The translations under genes were made by a program, and so were the position numbers. This document shows positions 11,168-23,994 of a DNA stretch of 64,000 nt, one piece after another. The stretch comes from Henricia sp. BOLD:AAB3569 (lineage: Eukaryota > Echinodermata > Asteroidea > Spinulosida > Echinasteridae). The notes below the pieces were generated by a model, which saw only the letters and a list, made by a program, of their open reading frames with translations, made no database searches and was not told the DNA's origin. How positions within the stretch are numbered: position 1 is the stretch's first letter; each line of letters starts with the position of its first letter. The DNA is taken from contig JBBELK010000162.1 of NCBI GenBank assembly GCA_037783545.1, forward strand, positions 2,542,001-2,606,000. Reading direction: 5' to 3'.

Positions 11168-12195
11168 TTGAAGTTTGTCTGGAAATTCCTTCAGTTCCAA
11201 AATAGCGACCACTTCAGACGCAATGTTTCCCGAAAGCGGCGTCTGCTTTTGCGAAAACTGTTCTGGCAGGGAGTTTTTGCTAGAGTCGACGATAACTCGG
11301 TCGGTTTAAACGGGATATTGCTGAAATTTGCAGAACACGTTTGGGATATAGAGTTGTTTAAGCAGGCAAAATTTGAAGTTTGTCTGGAAATTCCTTCAGT
11401 TCCAAAATAACGACCACGTCAGACGCATTGTTTCCCGAAAGCGGCGTCTGCTTGTGCGAAAACTGTTCCGTCAGGGAGTTTTTGCTAGATTCGACGATAA
11501 CTCGGTCGGTTTAAACGGGAAATTTGCTGAAATTTGCAGAACACGTTTGGGATATAGAGTTGTTTAAGCAGGCAAAATTTGAAGTTTGTCTGGAAATTCC
11601 TTCAGTTCCAAAATAGCGACCAGTTCAGACGCAATGTTTCCCGAAAGCGGCGTCTGCTTGTGCGAAAACTGTTCCGGCAGGGAGTTTTTGCTAGATTCGA
11701 CGATAACTCGGTCGGTTTAAACGGGAAATTTGCTGAAATTTGCAGAACACGTTTGGGATATAGAGTTGTTTAAGCAGGCAAAATTTGAAGTTTGTCTGGA
11801 AATTCCTTCAGTTCCAAAATAGCGACCACTTCAGACGCAATGTTTCCCGAAAGCGGCGTCTGCTTGTGCGAAAACTGTTCTGGCAGGGATTTTTTGCTAG
11901 ATTCGACGATAACTCGGTCGGTTTAAACGGGAAATTGCTGAAATTTGCAGAACACGTTTGGGATATAGAGTTGTTTAAGCAGGCAAAATTTGAAGTTTGT
12001 CTGGAAATTCCTTCAGTTCCAAAATAACGACCACGTCAGACGCATTGTTTCCCGAAAGCGGCGTCTGCTTGTGCGAAAACTGTTCCGGCAGGGAGTTTTT
12101 GCTAGATTCGACGATAACTCGGTCGGTTTAAACGGGAAATTTGCTGAAATTTGCAGAACACGTTTGGGATATAGAGTTGTTTAAGCAGGCAAAAT

Positions 12196-12544
12196 TTGAA
12201 GTTTGTCTGGAAATTCCTTCAGTTCCAAAATAGCGACCAGTTCAGACGCATTGTTTCCCGAAAGCGGCGTCTGCTTGTGCGAAAACTGTTCCGGCAGGGA
12301 GTTTTTGCTAGATTCGACGAAACTCGGTCGGTTTAAACGGGAAATTTGCTGAAATTTGCAGTTCCAAAATAGCGACCACGTCAGACGCATTGTTTGCCGA
12401 AAGCGGCGTCTGCTTGTGCGAAAACTGTTCCGGCAGGGAGTTTTTGCTAGATTCGACGATAACTCGGTCGGTTTAAACGGGAAATTGCTGAAATTCGCAG
12501 AATCCGTTTGGGATAGGCTATAGAGTTGTTTAAGCAGGCACAAT
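12196..12544 (+). repeat. Fused dimer, G-type, junction 12361/12362
   Basis: Copy B counterpart of 2,917-3,265, with the same GACGAAACTC loss and +5 tail. Confidence 0.92.
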
Positions 12545-15500
12545 TTGAAGTTTGTCTGGAAATTCCTTCAGTTCCAAAAGAGCGACCACTTCAGACGCAA
12601 TGTTTCCCGAAAGCGGCGTCTGCTTGTGCGAAAACTGTTCTGGCAGGGATTTTTTGCTAGATTCGACGATAATTCGGTCGGTTTAAACGGGAAATTGCTG
12701 AAATTTGCAGAACACGTTTGGGATATAGAGTTGTTTAAGCAGGCAAAATTTGAAGTTTGTCTGGAAATTCCTTCAGTTCCAAAATAACGACCACGTCAGA
12801 CGCATTGTTTCCCGAAAGCGGCGTCTGCTTGTGCGAAAACTGTTCCGGCAGGGAGTTTTTGCTAGATTCGACGATAACTCGGTCGGTTTAAACGGGAAAT
12901 TTGCTGAAATTTGCAGAACACGTTTGGGATATAGAGTTGTTTAAGCAGGCAAAATTTGAAGTTTGTCTGGAAATTCCTTCAGTTCCAAAATAGCGACCAG
13001 TTCAGACGCATTGTTTCCCGAAAGCGGCGTCTGCTTGTGCGAAAACTGTTCCGGCAGGGAGTTTTTGCTAGATTCGACGATAACTCGGTCGGTTTAAACG
13101 GGAAATTGCTGAAATTTGCAGAATACGTTTGGGATAGGCTATAGAGTTGTTTAAGCAGGCACAATTTGAAGTTTGTCTGGAAATTCCTTCAGTTCCAAAA
13201 TAGCGACCACTTCAGACGCAATGTTTTCCGAAAGCGGCGTCTGCTTGTGCGAAAACTGTTCTGGCAGGGATTTTTTGCTAGATTCGACGATAACTCGGTC
13301 GGTTTAAACGGGAAATTGCTGAAATTTGCAGAACACGTTTGGGATATAGAGTTGTTTAAGCAGGCAAAATTTGAAGTTTGTCTGGAAATTCCTTCAGTTC
13401 CAAAATAACGACCACGTCAGACGCATTGTTTGCCGAAAGCGGCGTCTGCTTGTGCGAAAACTGTTCCGGCAGGGAGTTTTTGCTAGATTCGACGATAACT
13501 CGGTCGGTTTAAACGGGAAATTGCTGAAATTTGCAGAACACGTTTGGGATATAGAGTTGTTTAAGCAGGCAAAATTTGAAGTTTGTCTGGAAATTCCTTC
13601 AGTTCCAAAATAACGACCACGTCAGACGCATTGTTTCCCGAAAGCGGCGTCTGCTTGTGCGAAAACTGTTCCGGCAGGGAGTTTTTGCTAGTTTCGACGA
13701 TAATTCGGTCGGTTTAAACGGAAAATTGCTGAAATTTGCAGAACACGTTTGGGATATAGAGTTGTTTAAGCAGGCAACATTTGAAGTTTGTCTGGAAATT
13801 CCTTCAGTTCCAAAATAGCGACCACTTCAGACGCAATGTTTCCCGAAAGCGGCGTCTGCTTGTGCGATAACTGTTCCGGCAGGGAGTTTTTGCTAGATTC
13901 GACGATAACTCGGTCGGTTTAAACGAGAAATTGCTGAAATTTGCAGAATACGTTTGGGATAGGCTATAGAGTTGTTTAAGCAGGCACAATTTGAAGTTTG
14001 TCTGGAAATTCCTTCAGTTCCAAAATAGCGACCACTTCAGACGCAATGTTTTCCGAAAGCGGCGTCTGCTTGTGCGAAAACTGTTCTGGCAGGGATTTTT
14101 TGCTAGATTCGACGATAACTCGGTCGGTTTAAACGGGAAATTGCTGAAATTTGCAGAACACGTTTGGGATATAGAGTTGTTTAAGCAGGCAAAATTTGAA
14201 GTTTGTCTGGAAATTCCTTCAGTTCCAAAATAACGACCACGTCAGACGCATTGTTTCCCGAAAGCGGCGTCTGCTTGTGCGAAAACTGTTCCGGCAGGGA
14301 GTTTTTGCTAGATTCGACGATAACTCGGTCGGTTTAAACGGGAAATTGCTGAAATTTGCAGAACACGTTTGGGATATAGAGTTGTTTAAGCAGGCAAAAT
14401 TTGAAGTTTGTCTGGAAATTCCTTCAGTTCCAAAATAACGACCACGTCAGACGCATTGTTTCCCGAAAGCGGCGTCTGCTTGTGCGAAAACTGTTCCGGC
14501 AGGGAGTTTTTGCTAGATTCGACGATAACTCGGTCGGTTTAAACGGGAAATTTGCTGAAATTTGCAGAACACGTTTGGGATATAGAGTTGTTTAAGCAGG
14601 CAAAATTTGAAGTTTGTCTGGAAATTCCTTCAGTTCCAAAATAGCGACCAGTTCAGACGCATTGTTTCCCGAAAGCGGCGTCTGCTTGTGCGAAAACTGT
14701 TCCGGCAGGGAGTTTTTGCTAGATTTGACGATAACTCGGTCGGTTTAAACGGGAAATTGCTGAAATTTGCAGAATACGTTTGGGATAGGCTATATAGAGT
14801 TGTTTAAGCAGGCACAATTTGAAGTTTGTCTGGAAATTCCTTCAGTTCCAAAATAGCGACCACTTCAGACGCAATGTTTTCCGAAAGCGGCGTCTGCTTG
14901 TGCGAAAACTGTTCTGGCAGGGATTTTTTGCTAGATTCGACGATAACTCGGTCGGTTTAAACGGGAAATTGCTGAAATTTGCAGAACACGTTTGGGATAT
15001 AGAGTTGTTTAAGCAGGCAAAATTTGAAGTTTGTCTGGAAATTCCTTCAGTTCCAAAATAACGACCACGTCAGACGCATTGTTTGCCGAAAGCGGCGTCT
15101 GCTTGTGCGAAAACTGTTCCGGCAGGGAGTTTTTGCTAGATTCGACGATAACTCGGTCGGTTTAAACGGGAAATTGCTGAAATTTGCAGAATACGTTTGG
15201 GATATAGAGTTGTTTAAGCAGGCACAATTTGAAGTTTGTCTGGAAATTCCTTCAGTTCCAAAAGAGCGACCACTTCAGACGCAATGTTTCCCGAAAGCGG
15301 CGTCTGCTTGTGCGAAAACTGTGCCGGCAGGGAGTTTTTGCTAGATTCGACGATAATTCGGTCGGTTTAAACGGGAAATTGCTGAAATTTGCAGAACACG
15401 TTTGGGATATAGAGTTGTTTAAGCAGGCAAAATTTGAAGTTTGTCTGGAAATTCCTTCAGTTCCAAAATAACGACCACGTCAGACGCATTGTTTCCCGAA

Positions 15501-18113
15501 AGCGGGGTCTGCTTGTGCGAAAACTGTTCCGGCAGGGAGTTTTTGCTAGATTCGACGATAACTCGGTCGGTTTAAACGGGAAATTGCTGAAATTTGCAGA
15601 ACACGTTTGGGATATAGAGTTGTTTAAGCAGGCAAAATTTGAAGTTTGTCTGGAAATTCCTTCAGTTCCAAAATAACGACCACGTCAGACGCATTGTTTC
15701 CCGAAAGCGGCGTCTGCTTGTGCGAAAACTGTTCCGGCAGGGAGTTTTTGCTAGTTTCGACGATAATTCGGTCGGTTTAAACGGAAAATTGCTGAAATTT
15801 GCAGAACACGTTTGGGATATAGAGTTGTTTAAGCAGGCAACATTTGAAGTTTGTCTGGAAATTCCTTCAGTTCCAAAATAGCGACCACTTCAGACGCAAT
15901 GTTTCCCGAAAGCGGCGTCTGCTTGTGCGATAACTGTTCCGGCAGGGAGTTTTTGCTAGATTCGACGATAACTCGGTCGGTTTAAACGGGAAATTGCTGA
16001 AATTTGCAGAATACGTTTGGGATAGGCTATAGAGTTGTTTAAGCAGGCACAATTTGAAGTTTGTCTGGAAATTCCTTCAGTTCCAAAATAGCGACCACTT
16101 CAGACGCAATGTTTTCCGAAAGCGGCGTCTGCTTGTGCGAAAACTGTTCTGGCAGGGATTTTTTGCTAGATTCGACGATAACTCGGTCGGTTTAAACGGG
16201 AAATTGCTGAAATTTGCAGAACACGTTTGGGATATAGAGTTGTTTAAGCAGGCAAAATTTGAAGTTTGTCTGGAAATTCCTTCAGTTCCAAAATAACGAC
16301 CACGTCAGACGCATTGTTTCCCGAAAGCGGCGTCTGCTTGTGCGAAAACTGTTCCGGCAGGGAGTTTTTGCTAGATTCGACGATAACTCGGTCGGTTTAA
16401 ACGGGAAATTGCTGAAATTTGCAGAACACGTTTGGGATATAGAGTTGTTTAAGCAGGCAAAATTTGAAGTTTGTCTGGAAATTCCTTCAGTTCCAAAATA
16501 ACGACCACGTCAGACGCATTGTTTCCCGAAAGCGGCGTCTGCTTGTGCGAAAACTGTTCCGGCAGGGAGTTTTTGCTAGATTCGACGATAACTCGGTCGG
16601 TTTAAACGGGAAATTTGCTGAAATTTGCAGAACACGTTTGGGATATAGAGTTGTTTAAGCAGGCAAAATTTGAAGTTTGTCTGGAAATTCCTTCAGTTCC
16701 AAAATAGCGACCAGTTCAGACGCATTGTTTCCCGAAAGCGGCGTCTGCTTGTGCGAAAACTGTTCCGGCAGGGAGTTTTTGCTAGATTCGACGATAACTC
16801 GGTCGGTTTAAACGGGAAATTGCTGAAATTTGCAGAATACGTTTGGGATAGGCTATATAGAGTTGTTTAAGCAGGCACAATTTGAAGTTTGTCTGGAAAT
16901 TCCTTCAGTTCCAAAATAACGACCACTTCAGACGCAATGTTTCCCGAAAGCGGCGTCTGCTTGTGCGAAAACTGTTCCGGCAGGGAGTTTTTGCTAGATT
17001 CGACGATAACTCGGTCGGTTTAAACGGGAAATTGCTGAAATTTGCAGAACACGTTTGGGATATAGAGTTGTTTAAGCAGGCAAAATTTGAAGTTTGTCTG
17101 GAAATTCCTTCAGTTCCAAAATAACGACCACGTCAGACGCATTGTTTGCCGAAAGCGGCGTCTGCTTGTGCGAAAACTGTTCCGGCAGGGAGTTTTTGCT
17201 AGATTCGACGATAACTCGGTCGGTTTAAACGGGAAATTGCTGAAATTTGCAGAATACGTTTGGGATATAGAGTTGTTTAAGCAGGCACAATTTGAAGTTT
17301 GTCTGGAAATTCCTTCAGTTCCAAAAGAGCGACCACTTCAGACGCAATGTTTCCCGAAAGCGGCGTCTGCTTGTGCGAAAACTGTGCCGGCAGGGAGTTT
17401 TTGCTAGATTCGACGATAATTCGGTCGGTTTAAACGGGAAATTGCTGAAATTTGCAGAACACGTTTGGGATATAGAGTTGTTTAAGCAGGCAAAATTTGA
17501 AGTTTGTCTGGAAATTCCTTCAGTTCCAAAATAACGACCACGTCAGACGCATTGTTTCCCGAAAGCGGCGTCTGCTTGTGCGAAAACTGTTCCGGCAGGG
17601 AGTTTTTGCTAGTTTCGACGATAATTCGGTCGGTTTAAACGGAAAATTGCTGAAATTTGCAGAACACGTTTGGGATATAGAGTTGTTTAAGCAGGCAACA
17701 TTTGAAGTTTGTCTGGAAATTCCTTCAGTTCCAAAATAGCGACCACTTCAGACGCAATGTTTCCCGAAAGCGGCGTCTGCTTGTGCGATAACTGTTCCGG
17801 CAGGGAGTTTTTGCTAGATTCGACGATAACTCGGTCGGTTTTAAACGGGAAATTGCTGAAATTTGCAGAACACGTTTGGGATATAGAGTTGTTTAAGCAG
17901 GCAAAATTTGAAGTTTGTCTGGAAATTCCTTCAGTTCCAAAATAACGACCACGTCAGACGCATTGTTTCCCGAAAGCGGGGTCTGCTTGTGCGAAAACTG
18001 TTCCGGCAGGGAGTTTTTGCTAGATTCGACGATAACTCGGTCGGTTTAAACGGGAAATTTGCTGAAATTTGCAGAACACGTTTGGGATATAGAGTTGTTT
18101 AAGCAGGCAAAAT

Positions 18114-18458
18114 TTGAAGTTTGTCTGGAAATTCCTTCAGTTCCAAAATAGCGACCAGTTCAGACGCAATGTTTCCCGAAAGCGGCGTCTGCTTGTGCGA
18201 AAACTGTTCCGGCAGGGAGTTTTTGCTAGATTCGACGATAACTCGGTCGGTTTAAACGGGAAATTTGCTGAAATTTGCAGTTCCAAAATAGCGACCACGT
18301 CAGACGCATTGTTTGCCGAAAGCGGCGTCTGCTTGTGCGAAAACTGTTCCGGCAGGGAGTTTTTGCTAGATTCGACGATAACTCGGTCGGTTTAAACGGG
18401 AAATTGCTGAAATTTGCAGAATACGTTTGGGATATAGAGTTGTTTAAGCAGGCACAAT
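18114..18458 (+). repeat. Fused dimer, G-type, junction 18280/18281
   Basis: Copy B counterpart of 9,244-9,588. Confidence 0.92.
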
Positions 18459-19692
18459 TTGAAGTTTGTCTGGAAATTCCTTCAGTTCCAAAATAGCGAC
18501 CACTTCAGACGCAATGTTTCCGGAAAGCGGCGTCTGCTTGTGCGAAAACTGTTCCGGCAGGGAGTTTTTGCTAGATTCGACGATAACTCGGTCGGTTTAA
18601 ACGGGAAATTGCTGAAATTTGCAGAATACGTTTGGGATGTAGAGTTGTTTAAGCAGGCACAATTTGAAGTTTGTCTGGAAATTCCTTCAGTTCCAAAATA
18701 GCGACCACTTCAGACGCAATGTTTCCCGAAAGCGGCGTCTGCTTGTGCGAAAACTGTGCCGGCAGGGAGTTTTTGCTAGATTCGACGATAATTCGGTCGG
18801 TTTAAACGGGAAAATGCTGAAATTTGCAGAACACGTTTGGGATATAGAGTTGTTTAAGCAGGCAAAATTTGAAGTTTGTCTGGAAATTCCTTCAGTTCCA
18901 AAATAGCGACCACTTCAGGCGCAATGTTTCCCGAAAGCGGCGTCTGCTTGTGCGAAAACTGTTCCGGCAGGGAGTTTTTGCTAGATTCGACGATAACTCG
19001 GTCGGTTTAAACGGGAAAATTGCTGAAATTTGCAGAACACGTTTGGGATAAAGAGTTGTTTAAGCAGGTACAATTTGAAGTTTGTCTGGAAATTCCTTCA
19101 GTTCCAAAATAGCGACCACTTCAGACGCAATGTTTCCCGAAAGCGGCGTCTGCTTGTGCGAAAACTGTTCCGGCAGGGAGTTTTTGCTAGATTCGACTAT
19201 AATTCGGTCGGTTTAAACGGGAAATTTGCTGAAATTTGCAGAACACGTTTGGGACATAGAGTTGTTTAAGCAGGCAACATTTGAAGTTTGTCTGGAAATT
19301 CCTTCAGTTCCAAAATAGCGACCACTTCAGGCGCAATGTTTCCCGAAAGCGGCGTCTGCTTGTGCGAAAACTGTTCCGGCAGGGAGTTTTTGCTAGATTC
19401 GACGATAACTTGGTCGGTTTAAACGGGAAAATTGCTGAAATTTGCAGAACACGTTTGGGATAAAGAGTTGTTTAAGCAGGTACAATTTGAAGTTTGTCTG
19501 GAAATTCCTTCAGTTCCAAAATAGCGACCACTTCAGACGCAATGTTTCCCGAAAGCGGCGTCTGCTTGTGCGAAAACTGTTCCGGCAGGGAGTTTTTGCT
19601 AGATTCGACGATAATTCGGTCGGTTTAAACGGGAAATTTGCTGAAATTTGCAGAACACGTTTGGGACATAGAGTTGTTTAAGCAGGCAAAAT

Positions 19693-20037
19693 TTGAAGTT
19701 TGTCTGGAAATTCCTTCAGTTCCAAAATAGCGACCACGTCAGACGCATTGTTTCCCGAAAGCGGCGTCTGCTTGTGCGAAAACTGTTCAGGCAGGGAGTT
19801 TTTGCTAGATTCGACGATAACTCGGTCGGTTTAAACGGGAAATTTGCTGAAATTTGCAGTTCCAAAATAGCGACCACGTCAGACGCATTGTTTCCCGAAA
19901 GCGGCGTCTGCTTGTGCGAAAACTGTGCCGGCAGGGAGTTTTTGCTAGATTCGACGATAATTCGGTCGGTTTAAACGGAAAATTGCTGAAATTTGCAGAA
20001 CACGTTTGGGATATAGAGTTGTTTAAGCAGGCAAAAT
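19693..20037 (+). repeat. Fused dimer, C-type, junction 19859/19860
   Basis: Copy B counterpart of 10,823-11,167, including TTCAGGCAG. Confidence 0.92.
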
Positions 20038-20447
20038 TTGAAGTTTGTCTGGAAATTCCTTCAGTTCCAAAATAGCGACCACTTCAGACGCAATGTTTCC
20101 CGAAAGCGGCGTCTGCTTTTGCGAAAACTGTTCTGGCAGGGAGTTTTTGCTAGAGTCGACGATAACTCGGTCGGTTTAAACGGGATATTGCTGAAATTTG
20201 CAGAACACGTTTGGGATATAGAGTTGTTTAAGCAGGCAAAATTTGAAGTTTGTCTGGAAATTCCTTCAGTTCCAAAATAGCGACCACTTCAGACGCAATG
20301 TTTCCCGAAAGCGGCGTCTGCTTTTGCGAAAACTGTTCTGGCAGGGAGTTTTTGCTAGAGTCGACGATAACTCGGTCGGTTTAAACGGGATATTGCTGAA
20401 ATTTGCAGAACACGTTTGGGATATAGAGTTGTTTAAGCAGGCAAAAT
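20038..20447 (+). repeat. Identical monomer pair, TAGAGTCGACG class (copy B)
   Basis: The 205-bp monomers at 20,038 and 20,243 look identical base for base, sharing CTGCTTTTGCG, TTCTGG, TAGAGTCGACG (a GTCGAC site) and GGGATATTG. Copy A has a single such monomer (11,168). A one-monomer unequal exchange explains it. Confidence 0.9.
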
Positions 20448-20653
20448 TTGAAGTTTGTCTGGAAATTCCTTCAGTTCCAAAATAACGACCACGTCAGACG
20501 CATTGTTTCCCGAAAGCGGCGTCTGCTTGTGCGAAAACTGTTCCGTCAGGGAGTTTTTGCTAGATTCGACGATAACTCGGTCGGTTTAAACGGGAAATTT
20601 GCTGAAATTTGCAGAACACGTTTGGGATATAGAGTTGTTTAAGCAGGCAAAAT

Positions 20654-20963
20654 TTGAAGTTTGTCTGGAAATTCCTTCAGTTCCAAAATAGCGACCAGTT
20701 CAGACGCAATGTTTCCCGAAAGCGGCGTCTGCTTGTGCGAAAACTGTTCCGGCAGGGAGTTTTTGCTAGATTCGACGATAACTCGGTCGGTTTAAACGGG
20801 AAATTTGCTGAAATTTGCAGTTCCAAAATAGCGACCACGTCAGACGCATTGTTTGCCGAAAGCGGCGTCTGCTTGTGCGAAAACTGTTCGGTCGGTTTAA
20901 ACGGAAAATTGCTGAAATTTGCAGAACACGTTTGGGATATAGAGTTGTTTAAGCAGGCAACAT
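20654..20963 (+). repeat. Fused dimer, G-type, with additional 35-bp deletion
   Basis: Junction 20820/20821. The second half is cut by the 35-bp loss at 20,889/20,890, giving 310 bp. Where copy A has an ordinary 206-bp monomer (11,579), this block has switched to the 9,244 class. Confidence 0.9.
20887..20892 (+). other. 35-bp deletion junction at the B/C boundary
   Basis: The normal ACTGTTCCGGCAGG is replaced by ACTGTTC joined directly to GGTCGG. The missing 35 bp run from CGGCAGGG to AATTC of the monomer. TTC is present at both ends, so the join can be explained by 3-bp microhomology. The left side matches the G-type fused dimer class (9,244), and the right side matches A from 6,901. Confidence 0.88.
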
Positions 20964-22001
20964 TTGAAGTTTGTCTGGAAATTCCTTCAGTTCCAAAATA
21001 GCGACCACTTCAGACGCAATGTTTCCCGAAAGCGGCGTCTGCTTGTGCGATAACTGTTCCGGCAGGGAGTTTTTGCTAGATTCGACGATAACTCGGTCGG
21101 TTTAAACGGGAAATTGCTGAAATTTGCAGAATACGTTTGGGATAGGCTATAGAGTTGTTTAAGCAGGCACAATTTGAAGTTTGTCTGGAAATTCCTTCAG
21201 TTCCAAAATAGCGACCACTTCAGACGCAATGTTTTCCGAAAGCGGCGTCTGCTTGTGCGAAAACTGTTCTGGCAGGGATTTTTTGCTAGATTCGACGATA
21301 ACTCGGTCGGTTTAAACGGGAAATTGCTGAAATTTGCAGAACACGTTTGGGATATAGAGTTGTTTAAGCAGGCAAAATTTGAAGTTTGTCTGGAAATTCC
21401 TTCAGTTCCAAAATAACGACCACGTCAGACGCATTGTTTTCCGAAAGCGGCGTCTGCTTGTGCGAAAACTGTTCCGGCAGGGAGTTTTTGCTAGATTCGA
21501 CGATAACTCGGTCGGTTTAAACGGGAAATTGCTGAAATTTGCAGAACACGTTTGGGATATAGAGTTGTTTAAGCAGGCAAAATTTGAAGTTTGTCTGGAA
21601 ATTCCTTCAGTTCCAAAATAACGACCACGTCAGACGCATTGTTTCCCGAAAGCGGCGTCTGCTTGTGCGAAAACTGTTCCGGCAGGGAGTTTTTGCTAGA
21701 TTCGACGATAACTCGGTCGGTTTAAACGGGAAATTTGCTGAAATTTGCAGAACACGTTTGGGATATAGAGTTGTTTAAGCAGGCAAAATTTGAAGTTTGT
21801 CTGGAAATTCCTTCAGTTCCAAAATAGCGACCAGTTCAGACGCATTGTTTCCCGAAAGCGGCGTATGCTTGTGCGAAAACTGTTCCGGCAGGGAGTTTTT
21901 GCTAGATTCGACGATAACTCGGTCGGTTTAAACGGGAAATTGCTGAAATTTGCAGAATACGTTTGGGATAGGCTATATAGAGTTGTTTAAGCAGGCACAA
22001 T

Positions 22002-22828
22002 TTGAAGTTTGTCTGGAAATTCCTTCAGTTCCAAAATAGCGACCACTTCAGACGCAATGTTTTCCGAAAGCGGCGTCTGCTTGTGCGAAAACTGTTCTGG
22101 CAGGGATTTTTTGCTAGATTCGACGATAACTCGGTCGGTTTAAACGGGAAATTGCTGAAATTTGCAGAACACGTTTGGGATATAGAGTTGTTTAAGCAGG
22201 CAAAATTTGAAGTTTGTCTGGAAATTCCTTCAGTTCCAAAATAACGACCACGTCAGACGCATTGTTTGCCGAAAGCGGCGTCTGCTTGTGCGAAAACTGT
22301 TCCGGCAGGGAGTTTTTGCTAGATTCGACGATAACTCGGTCGGTTTAAACGGGAAATTGCTGAAATTTGCAGAATACGTTTGGGATAGGCTATATAGAGT
22401 TGTTTAAGCAGGCACAATTTGAAGTTTGTCTGGAAATTCCTTCAGTTCCAAAATAGCGACCACTTCAGACGCAATGTTTTCCGAAAGCGGCGTCTGCTTG
22501 TGCGAAAACTGTTCTGGCAGGGATTTTTTGCTAGATTCGACGATAACTCGGTCGGTTTAAACGGGAAATTGCTGAAATTTGCAGAACACGTTTGGGATAT
22601 AGAGTTGTTTAAGCAGGCAAAATTTGAAGTTTGTCTGGAAATTCCTTCAGTTCCAAAATAACGACCACGTCAGACGCATTGTTTGCCGAAAGCGGCGTCT
22701 GCTTGTGCGAAAACTGTTCCGGCAGGGAGTTTTTGCTAGATTCGACGATAACTCGGTCGGTTTAAACGGGAAATTGCTGAAATTTGCAGAATACGTTTGG
22801 GATATAGAGTTGTTTAAGCAGGCACAAT
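22002..22828 (+). repeat. 417-bp dimer tandem duplication (copy C only)
   Basis: The pair at 22,002 and 22,207 is repeated at 22,419 and 22,624. The first pair ends with a +7 unit (22387-22393) whereas the second lacks it. The exchange therefore joined a +7 tail to the next dimer. Copies A and B have a single pair here. Confidence 0.85.
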
Positions 22829-23649
22829 TTGAAGTTTGTCTGGAAATTCCTTCAGTTCCAAAAGAGCGACCACTTCAGACGCAATGTTTCCCGAAAGCGG
22901 CGTCTGCTTGTGCGAAAACTGTGCCGGCAGGGAGTTTTTGCTAGATTCGACGATAATTCGGTCGGTTTAAACGGGAAATTGCTGAAATTTGCAGAACACG
23001 TTTGGGATATAGAGTTGTTTAAGCAGGCAAAATTTGAAGTTTGTCTGGAAATTCCTTCAGTTCCAAAATAACGACCACGTCAGACGCATTGTTTCCCGAT
23101 AGCGGCGTCTGCTTGTGCGAAAACTGTTCCGGCAGGGAGTTTTTGCTAGTTTCGACGATAATTCGGTCGGTTTAAACGGAAAATTGCTGAAATTTGCAGA
23201 ACACGTTTGGGATATAGAGTTGTTTAAGCAGGCAACATTTGAAGTTTGTCTGGAAATTCCTTCAGTTCCAAAATAGCGACCACTTCAGACGCAATGTTTC
23301 CCGAAAGCGGCGTCTGCTTGTGCGATAACTGTTCCGGCAGGGAGTTTTTGCTAGATTCGACGATAACTCGGTCGGTTTAAACGGGAAATTGCTGAAATTT
23401 GCAGAACACGTTTGGGATATAGAGTTGTTTAAGCAGGCAAAATTTGAAGTTTGTCTGGAAATTCCTTCAGTTCCAAAATAACGACCACGTCAGACGCATT
23501 GTTTCCCGAAAGCGGGGTCTGCTTGTGCGAAAACTGTTCCGGCAGGGAGTTTTTGCTAGATTCGACGATAACTCGGTCGGTTTAAACGGGAAATTTGCTG
23601 AAATTTGCAGAACACGTTTGGGATATAGAGTTGTTTAAGCAGGCAAAAT

Positions 23650-23994
23650 TTGAAGTTTGTCTGGAAATTCCTTCAGTTCCAAAATAGCGACCAGTTCAGA
23701 CGCAATGTTTCCCGAAAGCGGCGTCTGCTTGTGCGAAAACTGTTCCGGCAGGGAGTTTTTGCTAGATTCGACGATAACTCGGTCGGTTTAAACGGGAAAT
23801 TTGCTGAAATTTGCAGTTCCAAAATAGCGACCACGTCAGACGCACTGTTTGCCGAAAGCGGCGTCTGCTTGTGCGAAAACTGTTCCGGCAGGGAGTTTTT
23901 GCTAGATTCGACGATAACTCGGTCGGTTTAAACGGGAAATTGCTGAAATTTGCAGAATACGTTTGGGATATAGAGTTGTTTAAGCAGGCACAAT
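23650..23994 (+). repeat. Fused dimer, G-type, junction 23816/23817
   Basis: Copy C counterpart of 9,244-9,588; private GACGCACTG near 23,842. Confidence 0.92.

Larger units (their letters stand above)
2506..11784 (+). repeat. Super-repeat copy A (9,279 bp)
   Basis: The order of monomer classes from 2,506 to 11,784 is repeated starting at 11,785. The offset is 9,279 bp up to about 6,154, then 8,869-8,870 bp from 6,565 to 11,372. The block includes two copies of a 2,473-bp HOR, then a variable block (9,244-11,372) with GGGAAAATG, CAGGCGC, GGGATAAAG, GACTATAAT and TTCAGGCAG markers. Copy A alone has one TAGAGTCGACG monomer (11,168) where later copies have two, and a private ACGCTTGGG near 9,207. 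Confidence 0.88.
11785..20859 (+). repeat. Super-repeat copy B (about 9,075 bp)
   Basis: Colinear with copy A with three net changes: loss of two monomers (A 6,155-6,564, 410 bp), gain of one monomer (20,243-20,447, 205 bp) and an extra T near 17,841; 9,279-410+205+1 = 9,075. Variants private to B and D: AACGAGAAA at 13,925, GATTTGACG at 14,725, and an AATAACGACCACTTC recombinant monomer at 16,882. GGGATGTAG at 18,638 recurs only at about 36,128. Confidence 0.88.
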
